A stretch of 64,000 bases of DNA from Vandiemenella viatica. Lineage: Eukaryota > Arthropoda > Insecta > Orthoptera > Morabidae. The position numbers and the translations under genes were made by a program. Under the pieces are notes generated by a model that searched no databases, was not told the origin of the DNA, and was given only the letters and a program-made list of their open reading frames with translations. The DNA lies in NCBI GenBank assembly GCA_031002005.1, contig JARYHS010008074.1, positions 278,071,930-278,135,929 of the forward strand, in the 5' to 3' direction. The stretch's first letter is position 1, and each line of letters begins with the position of its first letter. This document shows, one piece after another, positions 12,271 to 23,879 of the stretch.

Positions 12271-12985
12271 TTTATTTAATTGTGATGGAGCCCATGCTCC
12301 GGTGGCAATTTCCCTACACAACCAATTTTCCTTTTTCTCGTATCCACCTACTTTTACCCTCTTTTAATTCTTTGAGTGTCTTTGGTAATTTTAATTGTTC
12401 AGCCCTTCCGCCAATAAACATGTTATTGCAATCCCTGACTCCATTACCCCCTCCAAACAAAAATCTCCATTCTATTAGGCCTGAAATCGAGTGCTAACCT
12501 TTGGCCATGGTCATCTTTTCCCTTCCATATACGGTAATACTCTTACATCAATTTTTTATGAATAATTGTCCCGCTAATGCAATTGAATTTGTTCTTTATT
12601 TTCCGGAAAATAAAGAACAAAACAATTATTGCATTAGGGTGACAATTATTCATAGAAATTGATTCTGTCACAATTGAGGAAATGACCCACAATATCCAAA
12701 TGTTACTCTTACTTCTTCCACCAACACTCACCATCAATGTATGCCTTTTACAATCTCTTCACCCGCATTCTGTTTTACACTGGATCCAAATCCAGTTCCT
12801 TTATCATACAGGCTACTGGTCGTTTCTGCGATAATTTCCTGAAACAAATCTGTCTCCCTTCTTTGCAGCCACTTCAACTCCTGTATTTGATACCCAAAAT
12901 GCGGGACGCACGCTACAACACCATATTCAAGCAATGATCTGACCAAAGTTTTGTAATCCAAACCTATCACGTCTCTGCTACATCG
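12271..12985 (-). pseudogene. LINE-A, minus-strand relic split by a foldback element
   Basis: Starting at the low-coordinate end, the plus strand shows the family 3' end in reverse (TTTAATTGTGATGGAGC, CTCCGGTGGCAATTTCCC). Reading the minus strand, 12970-12734 encodes LDYKTLVRSLLEYGVVACVP and GYQIQEL, matching the LINE-A block after the RT core. Several frameshifts and stops are present, and the copy is 5' truncated near 12985. The 117-bp hairpin at 12547-12663 is inserted within it. Confidence 0.75.
12547..12663. mobile_element. 117-bp foldback (hairpin) element inside LINE-A
   Basis: The two halves are near-perfect reverse complements around CCGG at 12603-12606. The left arm runs ATCAATTTTTTATGAATAAT, then TGTCCCGCTAATGCAATT, then TTGTTCTTTATTTTCC, and the right arm repeats it inverted with a few mismatches. 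There is essentially no loop. The element interrupts homology to LINE-A and so is younger than that copy. No target duplication is obvious. Confidence 0.85.
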
Positions 12986-15236
12986 AGGGTTGCCAATTTT
13001 TTCCGAAAAAAAAGTATTTTTATATATGGAAGAGGAAAATAAAAACTGTAAGAAAAAAAAAAAGTGTTTTCTGATTAGGTATTTAGGCGAATTTTTTCGT
13101 ACTTACGGAACTAACTAATATTTTTTTTCTTTCAAAGTGTTATAATTGGTACCACATTCTAAATCTAGATTTATAAATAAATGTAAAACTCATTTTTAAT
13201 TAAATTTAAGGACGCCTTGTTTCTCTCTTTCAACCGTTCTGCATTCATCACTCTTTAGCCATATTTTTGAGTGGTGTGTAGAGGTTTAGTGACTTCTACC
13301 TCAGAAATAAAGATTCAAGAATCTGCGTGTCGTTTCATCATAACAACGAATATGACGTTTGGAAATTAATTACATACAAGAACACTCTGTTCCATAAATT
13401 TTATATTTTAACAGAAATAAAGTATTTTCGCATAATTTATAGTTAGGGTAAAGTATACTGACCAAACATAAAGTTTGATTGTTTATTATGAAGTGTGGTT
13501 GCTAATCCTAGGCTGATATCCTTTATCGAATTATTTGACCTCTTAACGTCAGCTTAAAACTTTAAAAATTAATATCTAAATAACTGCTTAGCATTTTGAC
13601 TCGCAATTAACACACTAGTCTTTGGGTAACTTAGTCTACCTATTTTAGCTCAACTTATTTCCCTAAAGGCTTCTATTAAATTAAATACCAATTCTATTAC
13701 GTCATCACTTCTCGCGCATTTCTCCAATAATGTCCGACAATAAATTTCGAAAATTTGATTTATCTTGTCAAAATCTGAGACTATCTCATGAAATTAGTTT
13801 TATGCTTTTTTAAAATTTATTTTAGATTTTGATTTTTTTTTCTTCAATTAAAAGTCCTACTTTGCCTAATTAACCGGTTTTATGTTCTCAACATTCTAGA
13901 AGGTGCTGACTACAGCTGGTGATAAAAGATTTGCTGTGACTTTTTGCGTTTACCAGTTATTTCGAATCTTATGATTAGTTTCCTCTGACTTTGTGGGTTA
14001 ACAATAACAAAAAATCGAAATATCTTCCAAACTAAATTGTTTCGAGTATGCTAAATACACTTTAAAATGATCCTCATCATGAGTTTTCGTAGTGAGAATG
14101 GATGCAGGTAAAACTGTTGTACTTGAAAAACTAGTCTAACTGAAATTTCTGTTTCAGAAAGGCAGCCTCACAATCGAACTAAAATGTATTTTACTACAAG
14201 GAATAGCAGGTGGAAATGCTTTACTGTACTTGTTCTATGGATTAAACCTATTTCTAAATGGTTTTAACAAGTTTATAGATATGTTATAGGGTCGTCTCTT
14301 AAGCATTCCTCCCCCCCCCCCCCATATTATAGGTCGTCGCGTAGCGTTAGTCCATGGTGTATTTGTATTAAATGTTAATATGCGGACAGAAAGTATGTTT
14401 TATGCTTTTTGTTTCTGTGCTGTTCAGACAGAAGGACAAATGATTACAAGCTTATTGATAACCGCTGCGAAAGGCAGTCTTTTCATCTAATTTTTAAAAT
14501 TATTCTACCACTCTTGGTTTCAATTCTGCGAGAATGTAATCTGTGCAGCAGAACTCTGAGTACCTACTACCGTCTCAATATGTCAGATACCAAAAAGTGC
14601 AGGACTCGCTGCACATACCAAAAACACTTACGAAATTGATTGAGTTCCTGCTCATTTGTCAGTGGTAAAGCATTCTGTTAGTTTTGTCCAAGCCACCATA
14701 CGCACAAAGACTAAATTCCTTGAGCACACCAATAAAGCCACCTCTAGCAGTAGTATGTCGGTGATTTTGCAGTCCAGTAATTTCTTGAGTACGATATTTA
14801 TATTTATGTTATGATATCATTAGATCGACACAAGAGCATGGAAATGGGACATGTAGAAGAGAAAGACCTGTGAATGTAACTATCGATTCAGTTCGTGCGC
14901 AGACAATGCGTTTAGCGCTCAGTGTTAAATTTTGTGACCTTCAGGGAACTGACTTTGACTTTCCAGAAGGCGAATCTGAAAGTGGTGAAGCGGATCTGTC
15001 CCAAGGCCGTCCCACAATCAGTGGAGCGCCTTGTTAGATAATGGTTTTTATCTGCCGGAAACTACAGCCACGCCAAGATTTGTATCACAAATTGCTTCTA
15101 CCGGAAAGTATTACCCGCCTTATGAAAGCTATTGGCATCAAAGTTCCTGCTAATGTAAAAAACTGTGGAAACGAAAACTTTTAAATTTATTTGGATCACT
15201 CTCTCCTGAATTTGAGCCATATTCTTGTTTTTATAT
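12986..15236. other. AT-rich intergenic sequence, no supported feature
   Basis: A poly-C run lies at about 14310-14323. The 76-codon plus-strand frame at 14409-14639 has no recognisable domain. I see no repeat relationship to other parts of the window. Confidence 0.5.
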
Positions 15237-15451
15237 GTACACACTTTGACAATAAATTTGGCCGCCGCTGAAAAATTCTATCACTCTTATTTAGCAAAAT
15301 CTGACATCAATGTCATCCCAGGAAACAGTACTGTAATACTGGCAAGCTAGTTTGCGTTACTGTTTCTTAGGATAACATTGATGTCAGATTGTGCAAAATA
15401 AGAGTGATAGAATTTTTCAGCTGCGGCCAAATTTATTTTCAAAGTGTGTAC
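15237..15451. repeat. Long inverted repeat: arms of about 95 bp, 27-bp loop
   Basis: The left arm begins GTACACACTTTGACAATAAA and ends GGAAACAGTA near 15330. The right arm, reverse complemented from 15451, begins GTACACACTTTGAAAATAAA and ends AGAAACAGTA. Roughly nine in ten positions agree. The loop is CTGTAATACTGGCAAGC and neighbouring bases. Transcription would give a long, nearly continuous RNA hairpin. No target duplication and no coding content are apparent, so it may be a foldback MITE or a snap-back duplication. Confidence 0.93.
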
Positions 15452-15703
15452 GAACAATTGGATACCACAAATTGAGATTCAGCTATTTTACGCTGTTAAC
15501 ATTACTGAAAACGTTATACACAATTTCCTACCTCACTCAAAGAAACGAGAAAATATTTTCCTCACATCTATCCAGAAATTGTTCTATCGCAGCGACTATT
15601 GCTTATAGGCTTCGCTAATTGAATATTGAGTCTTCCTTTTTAATTTCTTTAAACACCTACGTAACAAAGTCACAGTATTGTTCGAATTATTAAAGTCTAG
15701 ATC

Positions 15704-16132
15704 GGCGTTTATCAACCTTTTTCAACCCGAGGATCAGTAAAATGAAACAAAAAATACCCTAAGATCACTACCCTATATAGTCATATTATTCTACCTACGT
15801 GAATTATTAATATTTAGGACATATAACATTTTACCACCATAACTTAATAAATATGAAGTATGTTTTGAATTCTTAGCAAAACACAATTATGGAACTTGGA
15901 AGTGACATATGATTTTTAGAAAGTTTGGCTTACAGCCTTATAGCTTATATTTTCTTATAGCCTTACACAGTATGAGCACCGTATCCATTTTATGCCGAAA
16001 AATTTTACCAGTATTTTTATTATTATTTTTATTCCAAATTCAGTTAGGATGTACTTTTTAATATTCTGTCTGCGAACCACCTTCTCAGATAACAAGTTCT
16101 ACCTTCGCGGACCATAGGTTGAGAATTTGGGG
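15704..16132. mobile_element. Degenerate hAT-like MITE
   Basis: The left end GGCGTTTATCAACCTTTTTC and the right end CCATAGGTTGAGAATTTGGG (inverted) resemble the hAT terminus class CAGTGGTTCTCAACCTTTTT. The interior is AT-rich and non-coding. The target duplication has decayed beyond recognition. Confidence 0.5.
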
Positions 16133-16474
16133 TCGGAGACAATTCACAACATTCACTTGCTTTTGGGTCTGTTGTTTATTGTTAAAGCCTCGTTTAGAAA
16201 ATCGATCTCGAAGTCAAGAACTCTTGGACTATTACGGTCATTTAACCTGACTTTTATGCTTTGTGTATATGAAGTATGTTAGGAACGCTCCGAGGTTGAT
16301 TGCACGATACACCTCAGGATTGGCCACAACAGGAGCGACCGCGTCCACTTGAAACTTTGACACCCAGTTATTAAAATCACTCGATATGACCATCAATAAA
16401 TTCTCATTTTATTAATATTGATTGACTCCAAGTTGTCACATTTCAATATTTCTGACGTGATATATTATCAAAAT
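16133..16474. other. Intergenic, no feature seen
   Basis: Nothing identifiable in either strand. Confidence 0.45.
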
Positions 16475-17790
16475 GCTCTCGTACGCGTGGACTAAGAATT
16501 TCATTGCCAGAACTGGATATAGCAAAAACTAAGTAATGTAAGATTTGTCCCAAACATCACCAATTTGGTATGATATGACGGGAAAGCCATCACTATATCA
16601 TTCTACCGTCGAACATGTCTCATGAAGAGCGTCACTTTTCAGCCTATTTAAAAACAGAAAAGCAAACGAAGGTGTAGGGATGTGGGGAGGGGGGGGGGGT
16701 TAACTGAGGGCACCTTAGTTCATCTTGGTCTTTTCTTCTTTCTTCAGCATGAGTATCAGATTCCTGGGATCTAATAACTTTAGCGGCTCATGCTCTTCTA
16801 GAGCTACACCTTAGACCAGGTTTACCCCCGCAAGGCATCTAAAAAAAGAAGAGAAAATAAATAGGTGGCAGAAACATTTGGGCAGATACGAAATAATAGT
16901 ACAGTACACAACAAATCGACATCTATACTAAATATTACGGTTTGTCTGTAATCGAAATTTACTAACAAAACATACACTAAGAGATTGAGCGAGAAGCATA
17001 GCTTGAGCAACTGACTTAACATTACAGACTAACACACGCATCTGTCTGTCTGTTACCATTCGATAAGTTCTCAAAATTTCGTGACTTCAAATGTTATTCA
17101 CACCGAAAAAAATGTCCTTTTTCCTTCCCACACATACAAAGTATTTCCTTGTCATCCATCAATATCGGTATAGCCATTTAGTCGTCAAAACGTAACAAAA
17201 AGACAGAGACTAACTTCTGCATTTATAATATTATTAGTGCAGATCATACACACACTGACTGCAAGTTAACAAACCATAAAGGATCAATATAGCGTAAAAA
17301 AATGTACACATTCTGCATTGCAAGGCCGCTTACGTTTGGGCACGCACTGCATCGCTAAATTTGTTGGATCTACAGTTCGTGATGGAATCCGAACAACTGG
17401 CCGTCCAGGCATGGGTCATACTATCAAAAACAATTCTTAAAAATCTTTGCTTCCACCAGGATTTGAACCGGATACCACGCTCCATACATTAATAAGCAAG
17501 AGCATTAACCACTGAGTTACCAGACCGCTATAACAGAAGCTACTGCAGAGACTTTGACATCCTATGCGTCTGTCTATCGCCGTTCAATTCAATTCAATTT
17601 TTCAAAATTACATGACGATATGTATTATTTTTACATAAAAAGTATCCTATGTCCTTCCTAACGGCAAATAGCATCTCCTTGTCAAATTTCATCACGATCA
17701 GGTTAGCCGTCTAGCCCTCGAAACGTAATAGGCAGTCAGAGAGACAGATAGGGGACAGACTTACTTTCGCATTTATAATATTAGTATAGA
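16475..17790 (-). mobile_element. Helitron-1, copy 1 (non-autonomous, 3' tip degraded)
   Basis: On the minus strand the element starts at 17790 with TCTATACTAATATTATAAAT, preceded by A, the A|TC start of Helitrons. It runs parallel to copy 2 (21622-24493) over almost all its length except the 1.55-kb insertion there. Shared in order: the head, a tRNA-like module, a second TTATAATATTA head near 17230, the motif TCTGTCTGTCTGTTA, then a short reading frame beginning MPCGGKPG near 16841 that continues CSSRRA and QESDTHAEERR. That basic, Arg-rich opening resembles the N-terminus of Helitron Rep-helicase proteins (inference). Homology ends about 16485 (CCACGCGTACG in minus-strand sense); the expected CTAG tip is not recognisable. 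Confidence 0.65.
17325..17545 (-). repeat. tRNA-like module inside Helitron-1 copy 1
   Basis: On the minus strand it reads TGGTAACTCAGTGG (good A box) and, about 45 bases on, GGTTCAAATCC (perfect B box), followed by TGGTGGAAGCAAAGAT. It does not fold as an obvious tRNA and lacks CCA context. It is shared with copy 2 at the same place, so it was captured before the copies separated. Confidence 0.62.
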
Positions 17791-17829
17791 TAAATGCGTC
17801 CAAGATGTGAAGGATTTAGGGCACGGTAT

Positions 17830-17960
17830 TTGGAAGGAACAAGCCAAGCATTCACCTGGCAAACGACGTATGAATGAAATCTGGATGGCCATACTGGTAT
17901 TCGAACCTGCGTCCTCCGGAATGCAAGGCCGCTGCTCTTTCGCTACTCTCGGTATCTCGC
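17830..17960 (-). mobile_element. SINE-1 relic
   Basis: In minus-strand sense, GAATGCTTGGCTTG, then AATACCAG and the B-box remnant GGTTCGAATACC survive, in the same order as in SINE-1 but reduced by deletions. Confidence 0.4.
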
Positions 17961-18641
17961 TGTTACTGTGGCATCATATTCTCTAGTTATTTTTTTACTT
18001 AATTTCTTAGCAGCTTATTGAAGTTTAGTCCACTGCACATAGTTAATATCCTGGATATTCTTGTGAAAATTGTGAATGGCCTTCGGTACTGTTGAAGGTT
18101 TTATGAGTTCAGAGAGAGCCTGGTCCTCAGTATGCATTTCTTATGAAGGTATCCATTTACTTTGAGTTTATTGCCTCATTCAGAAATGTGTAAATGCTTG
18201 TCACTTCAACATTACGTAACTGCCATGAAGTATTTGCGGGTGGTTTGAAAGCTGTCTGTCTGTTTATGGTTACAATTAACCAATGAATTCTTTAATTGCT
18301 ATCCAAGAACGCAACAATACCATTTAGAAGCCATCACCTACATTCCTTCGTTTTTTGCTGCTGAAGCGCAGCTGAAGATCACGAGAATAATACTAATAAA
18401 TGGTCCAGCAGCCAGCAAGTCATATCAGTGCAATTGGTTTCCACGAGAGTGTTTTATGTACTCCACGTAATATTACCACTTGTCGGAAGAAGTCATCATA
18501 ACCGGGACAAGACCGTTGAAGACGAACAGGAATCAAGTCGTTGATGGTGTGTGTGAAGAAACCATCCAGATATTCGCCTGGAATCGTTTCAGGAAATCAT
18601 GGAATACCAGTATCTCAATGGTCTTACGGGGCATCGAACCC
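17961..18641. other. Intergenic, no feature seen
   Basis: No coding or repeat signal that I can support. Confidence 0.45.
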
Positions 18642-18652
18642 GAATCCTTCCA

Positions 18653-18914
18653 TTTTTTTATTTTTTTTAACTGCTTTACGTCTCTTTTTAATATCGAGGT
18701 CCTTAGAGACGGGAAAGGATGGGGGGCAAGGATGGGGGCAAGGAATGGGAAGGAATTTGGCCATGGCCTTTTGAAGGAAGCATCCCGGGATTTACCTGGA
18801 GTGATTTGGGGAAACCATGGAAAACCCAAATCTGGATGCCCGGACGGGGATTCGAACCGCCGTCCTCCCGAATGCGAGGCGAGAACGCTAACCGTTACAC
18901 CGCCCCGCTCGGTG
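18653..18914 (-). mobile_element. SINE-1, full-length minus-strand copy with 11-bp target duplication
   Basis: GAATCCTTCCA occurs on both sides (18642-18652 and 18915-18925). The plus strand reads the element backwards: T-rich tail, AACTGCTTTACGTCTC, GGCCATGGCC, CCAAATCTGGATGCCCGG, then the B box as GGATTCGAACC and the head GTTACACCGCCCCGCTCGG. It ends in the GACGT(A)AAGCAGTT-type tail, the second SINE-1 subfamily. The 140-170 codon frames across this place are read-through of the SINE and are not genes. Confidence 0.9.
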
Positions 18915-19212
18915 GAATCCTTCCAAATGCGCTGTTGGAGCTTCACATCAGTTCGGATTAGGACAAAATTTTGGAATCATTAAAGTAAGCACAATATGAG
19001 ATTAAAATCACCAATCCATGAATATGGATCCCAACTGCCATTCTTCTAGTGGTGAGAGGGGTTTTGGTTTATGCTGCCACTCACTGACTTTCTGAGCTGT
19101 AGAGTATACATTACATTCTGCAAATCAATATTGTATTAATTTATTCCTGTCTTTAATGCAATAAAATTGATAAAGAAAATGTGGTTTTAAAGGGAATAAA
19201 ACACTTTCCTTT

Positions 19213-19585
19213 GGGGACATCCATTAATTACGTGAGGTGAAATAGGGGGGGGGGTCCGGCGAAATCTCACCAGGGGGAAGGGGGGGGGGTGTCTACGGAA
19301 ATATCACGTGAGATTTTGCGAAAAATTTGGGGAGGTAGAGCCAAAAAAAAGGTCTACAATTTGCGCCAAAGTCGATTTTAGGAGGGTATTTCGTCAAAAA
19401 AGTTAGGGTGTGACCTAAAAAAAAAAAGGTCTACAAAAGTTTCCAGGGCAATTTCTACGGGGGGTTCTCACGGACCAGATCTCACCAGGTCAGGGGGTCA
19501 GGCAAGATCTCACGAAATCTCACCAGGGGGGAGGGGAGGGGTCCAGAAATCCGGAAAAACACCTCACGTAATTTGTGGATGCCCC
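19213..19585. mobile_element. MITE-2, palindromic element, copy 1
   Basis: The termini are inverted: GGGGACATCCATTAATTACG at 19213 and, reverse complemented from 19585, GGGGCATCCACAAATTACG. Both continue into GTGAGGTG-type sequence. The interior repeats AAATCTCACCAGG and GGTCTACAA motifs and long G runs. It belongs to the same family as 42656-43001. It encodes nothing. Confidence 0.8.
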
Positions 19586-19990
19586 ATTTTAGGTTGAACA
19601 CCACGCTTTTGCGTCTGTCAGAATATTTGCCAGTCATCATGACTGAGGGTGTCTGACGGGTAGCATATCTCAGCCGTAGCCTTGGGCGACTCACAATGGA
19701 TCGTGATTAAAGAGGGTTCGCTATAACAGGAAGTCTGTGTTGTGAAGACACTGGAGTTTAAGGAGAACTGAAGGGGACTTGGTTTCAGTAAAACTCATCT
19801 TATTTCACACGCTTTATTTCAGAATACGGTGTAATAAACATGGCATCTTAGGAGACACTTCCAAACAACTATTTACAGTGTATTGTTGCATAAGAAATTT
19901 ACTTTTCACCATATAAAAAACTCACCGACCGTTTGGGATTTATGTTAAAACAACACCATATATAATAACGGCAAGTAAAAAGTGGGTCAA
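19586..19990. other. Intergenic, no feature seen
   Basis: No feature recognised. Confidence 0.4.
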
Positions 19991-20190
19991 GTTAGCGTGG
20001 TGGGTGAACGGTTAACTTTCTGGCCTCGCATTTGCGATGACGCCGGTTCGAATCCCCATCCGGGCATCCATATTTGGGTTTTCCATGGTTTCTCCAAATC
20101 ACTCCAGGCGAATGCCGGGATGCGTTCCCAGTCCCATCCCGCATCTAATGACCTCGACGGGGCGCAAAGCCATAAGTAAAATAAATAAAT
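19991..20190 (+). mobile_element. SINE-1 copy with internal deletion
   Basis: The head GTTAGCGTGGTGGGTGAACG, the B box GGTTCGAATCC and the body are intact. About 50 bp around the GGCCATGGCC block are missing compared with 2298-2540: GGGATGCG joins directly to TTCCCAGTCCC. The 3' end is GCAAAGCCATAAGTAAAA with AAAT repeats (about 20173-20192). No target duplication is certain. Confidence 0.85.
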
Positions 20191-20359
20191 AAAATGTTGG
20201 CTCTAATTTACCGTCAGACCCGACTATGCGTTTCAGGCAGTTTTCAGTAATCACTTAGACTATTTATGGGATTTTGCAATATCCATCTCGGTGCCTACTT
20301 GCAAATGAAAATAAAATTTATTCCATTGAAAATTACTGCACTTTTTGTTGTTGTTTGTT

Positions 20360-20440
20360 TTTGGATGCCTGAACGGAGATTCGAACCTGCGTCCTCACGA
20401 GTGAGAGGCCAGAGCGTTACCGCTCGCCCACCACGCTTGG
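20360..20440 (-). mobile_element. SINE-1 head fragment
   Basis: GGATGCCTGAACGGAGATTC and GAGAGGCCAGAGCGTTACCG on the plus strand are the tRNA-related head of SINE-1 reversed, ending at CCCACCACGCTTGG. The body and tail are absent. Confidence 0.62.
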
Positions 20441-21621
20441 TTAGCTAATTGAGATATATATGAATATGTTCAAGTATTGCTCACTCAGTTATTTTTAAGT
20501 TTTTTGGAACGCTTTCGATTAAAACATGATATCAAACTTCTTTTTGACGGCAATCGAACTGAACATACAGCCTTCTACAGAGTATTTTGTCTCCTTTTGT
20601 GCTGCTACCATTCTTGATAATTTAGTTACGAGTACTTAACTCCAGCCGCCGACTATTTGCCCCTTTGTTAAATTTCATTCGTTACTACTTTTGCCAGTGA
20701 TACGTCTCGATTCGAACACAGCATAGAACCAATTATGCCAGGGAACGCCTCGACCAATTTCAGAGTTTCTGTAGGCATTTCCAGAAAGTATTCCACCAAT
20801 GAGGTGCGCAGATTCAATTTGCGAGAAGCTGTTGTATAACAGCGGACACAGCTCCGAGAGTCGCACAACGCGCTGTAAACACCTGACTCATGCCAATGAA
20901 CACCAGTTTAGCTGTAGCGATCGCTAATTGACTGACGTCAAAGTCTGATTTCGGTACGTCCGGCCACGGGCAAACAATAGTACAAATGCCCAACCACTTC
21001 TGAATAATGTTTTCTTAACTTTTTGCATCTTAAATTATATATTCAAACGGTCGAAATATAACGGAAGCTCCCATTTTATTTAATTAATATGTGATAGTCT
21101 CTATTTCAGTGGTCCTATCCACACAGAAATATTGGTGAGAGTATAACCATTCTAAATTGTCATTGTTGGCATCGTACCTTCGTGTTTAATTATAATCATG
21201 ACATTAAAGTCCAGCAAATATGAATCTACAATGTAGTATTTATTGATATGTTATAGTTTCGGTTTGTTATATGTAATCGACAGAACAAAGAAACTGACGA
21301 TTCTGGTATGTTAATAGACTCATACATTTTACGCTCTACTCTTGTTGTTTTGAGAATTTACATCACCTAGACAGTTTCTGCGAAACACATTTTTGCGAAC
21401 ACGATAAATTAAATTTTAGTTTCAAGTTTAACGATGTAATGCAATGAAGCACATTCTTACTTCAGCATATTTTTAAACATTTCATTGCCTTGGGTGATTA
21501 TTTCAGCATACCTCTTTATGGTTTATTCAAATCCCTGTCTGCTTAATTAACATAAAAATGTCACGCTTACTTCTGCCTGAAATGAAGTGATCATGGTTAT
21601 CTCTTCTTTCTATGTTCGGCT
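20441..21621. other. Intergenic, no supported feature
   Basis: Two overlapping minus-strand frames of about 65 codons (20668-20868) have no recognisable domain. Nothing else was seen. Confidence 0.45.
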
Positions 21622-21864
21622 TCTAACCGATACTAATATTATAAATGTGAAAGTAACTCTGTCTGTTTCGTTACGTTTTTCGGATAAACGGCTTATCCGG
21701 TCGTGATGAAATTTGATAAGGTGATGCTATTGATCATTAGGATGGGCATAGGATACTTTTTTCTTCTTAAATAATACATATTGTCATATAATTTTGAAAA
21801 ATTACTGAACGGCGATGGAAAGGCGCAGAGGATGTGTGCGCCTCTGTAGTACCTTCTGGTATAG

Positions 21865-22065
21865 CTCTTTGGTAGCTAAGTGGTCAATGCGCTTGCTTAC
21901 TGATGTTTGGAGCGAAGTCAATGGTTCAAATCCTGGTGGAAGCAAAGATTATTAAGAATTGTTTTTGATCATATGAGCCACGCCTGGACGGTCATTTGTT
22001 CGGATTCCATGTTAAACTGTAGATACCACAAATTTAGGGGTGCAATGCGTGGCAAATTGTAGGCG
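21865..22065 (+). repeat. tRNA-like module inside Helitron-1 copy 2
   Basis: TTTGGTAGCTAAGTGG (A box) and GGTTCAAATCC (B box near 21924) are followed by TGGTGGAAGCAAAGAT and ACGCCTGGACGG, aligning with the copy-1 module on the opposite strand. Confidence 0.62.
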
Positions 22066-22328
22066 GTCTACCTCTAACAATGCCATATGGGTACACTTTA
22101 TTGCGTTATATTGGCGTTGTTTCCCTCGCAGTAAGTGTGTGTGTGAGCTACATTAATAATATTATAAATGCGGAAGTAAGTCTCCGCCTTTTTGTTACGT
22201 TTAGACGACTAAATGGCTATACCGATATTGATGGAATTTTACAAGAAAATACTTTGTATCGTTATAAAGGACACATGATATTTTTTTCGGTATTAATAAC
22301 AGTTTTAGTCACGAAATTTTGAGAACTT

Positions 22329-23879
22329 CAATCCCGTGGGATTTTTGCGGGATTAGCGTCAATCCCGCGGGAACCAGCGGGAATGGCGCTAACGGTTTTT
22401 CAGCGCATATTTTTGAAAGATTGTTATTTAAAGTGTTAACAAATTAAATAATAAAGTCTGTTAATTAAATTAATAAATCAATTTTAATGCTAAATGATAA
22501 AAATTAGCAGTTAACAATATTATAATTGGCAAAATGACATTAATACTTTTTAGCCTATCTTAAGAATGTTTGGAGCTTTACATTTTAAAAAAAATATCTA
22601 AACCAATTTTTAAATAAACAATAAAAAATGCAAAATATTCAGTATTAGGTCATATTATGTACCTTACAATAAATCATAGCAGTTTGAAAACATAGTATGC
22701 ATAATGAGCAAGTCACGAGAGGTTTTTTGTATTATTCTAAACAAACGATCTATAACACCGGGAGTGAAGTGAATATACACTGTAAAGAATAGACTTGTTT
22801 CAGAACAAGATCTCAACTTTTGTCATTGCACAAGCACGGTCTATTTTTACAAGAATTGTTTTTCTGGCATTCATTATTGTCTCCTGATTTCTTCATTGAT
22901 CTTATAGCTGATTCATTGTTATTCAAAGACATAAACTGTCAAGTATTTCAGTTTTACTTTAAGTGGTAGAACGACTTTTTTAGAGTGGAAATTAATTTTT
23001 ATGTAAGAAAGGAGACTTTCTCGGCGTACAATTGCAATGAAGTCCTCACGGATGTATCGCCAGATTGCCTTGTAAACACACGAAATTTCACACGTGAGGA
23101 AGATGGAGGAGGCATGGTGTTTTTACAACGCAATTAGGCGATACACCCGTGAATACGAATTCATTATAACTTTTTTTGACCTTAGTCGAAGTAATTAAAA
23201 GGAGTTGAAAGGACGCATGCTGTTCACTTGGCAATTGACCAAATCATCACAAGAGGGATTAATCGAAATCCAGAGCGGCACTGTAAGCAGGCGGCTTTTC
23301 GTCATAGAACGTGTGTTTCAAACGCATTGAGACGGCGGTCAAGACAACAATTAGTCAAAGGATATACTATTGCCTTCTGATAACTGCTAAATAAATATGT
23401 ATGCAATCCTTAAAATTACAATAACATTAGTATCGTATCAACGAATGATCAAAATTTTCAGCTGCAAATACAGGAAGTTGTCACAATTACTTTATCTGCA
23501 AATACAGATGACGTGTGCAACACATAAAAAATACTTGTTATACAGTACGAAAATCGTACTAAATACGCAAAAAAAACTGAAATTACAGAAATGTGTACTC
23601 AAAACAAACGTAAGTTTTAATGAATACGTAAAAGTGGACCTATTATTTGCTTACAAATGACGAAGGTTGACAAAAACAAAAGGTTGTTCACACAAGTCGA
23701 ATCCCAATTGCAAGGGTACAGACAAACAGGGCAACACATTCGATAGAGGCCGAGTGGGGCAGTTAGACTGACAAACGTTTTAGCCGTATTTTGAGGATCT
23801 GCTTATTTTTGTGTGGAATCCGCCAGACTGTCTAATGATGCGGGATTGCGGGATCCCGCTTTGCTGGATTGCAATCCCT
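22329..23879. mobile_element. 1.55-kb unclassified insertion within Helitron-1 copy 2
   Basis: Comparison with copy 1 shows homology up to GTCACGAAATTTTGAGAACTT and again from TAATGGTGACAGAC, so this block is an insertion. Its ends are rich in GGGATT/AATCCC words: CAATCCCGTGGGATTTTTGC on the left and GCGGGATCCCGC...GGATTGCAATCCCT on the right. That style recalls hAT subterminal repeats, but no clean terminal inverted repeat or 8-bp target duplication is visible. The longest internal frame (23397-23660, 87 codons) has no domain. It includes a foldback at 23034-23165. Confidence 0.6.
23034..23165. repeat. Foldback with arms of about 50 bp
   Basis: CACGGATGTATCGCCAGATT (left, about 23047) pairs with the inverted CACGGGTGTATCGCCTAATT (right, about 23133-23152). 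The pairing extends outward through AATGAAGTCC/AATGAATTCG and inward to TTGTAAACAC/TTGTAAAAAC. Confidence 0.75.

Noticed and set aside
17325..17545. A tRNA gene, because of good A and B boxes
   Set aside because: The sequence between and after the boxes does not give the acceptor and anticodon stems of a tRNA, and it recurs in the other Helitron-1 copy.
18480..18983. Overlapping 77-167 codon frames on both strands
   Set aside because: They follow the SINE-1 insertion exactly and similar frames occur at other SINE copies, so they are read-through of a non-coding repeat.
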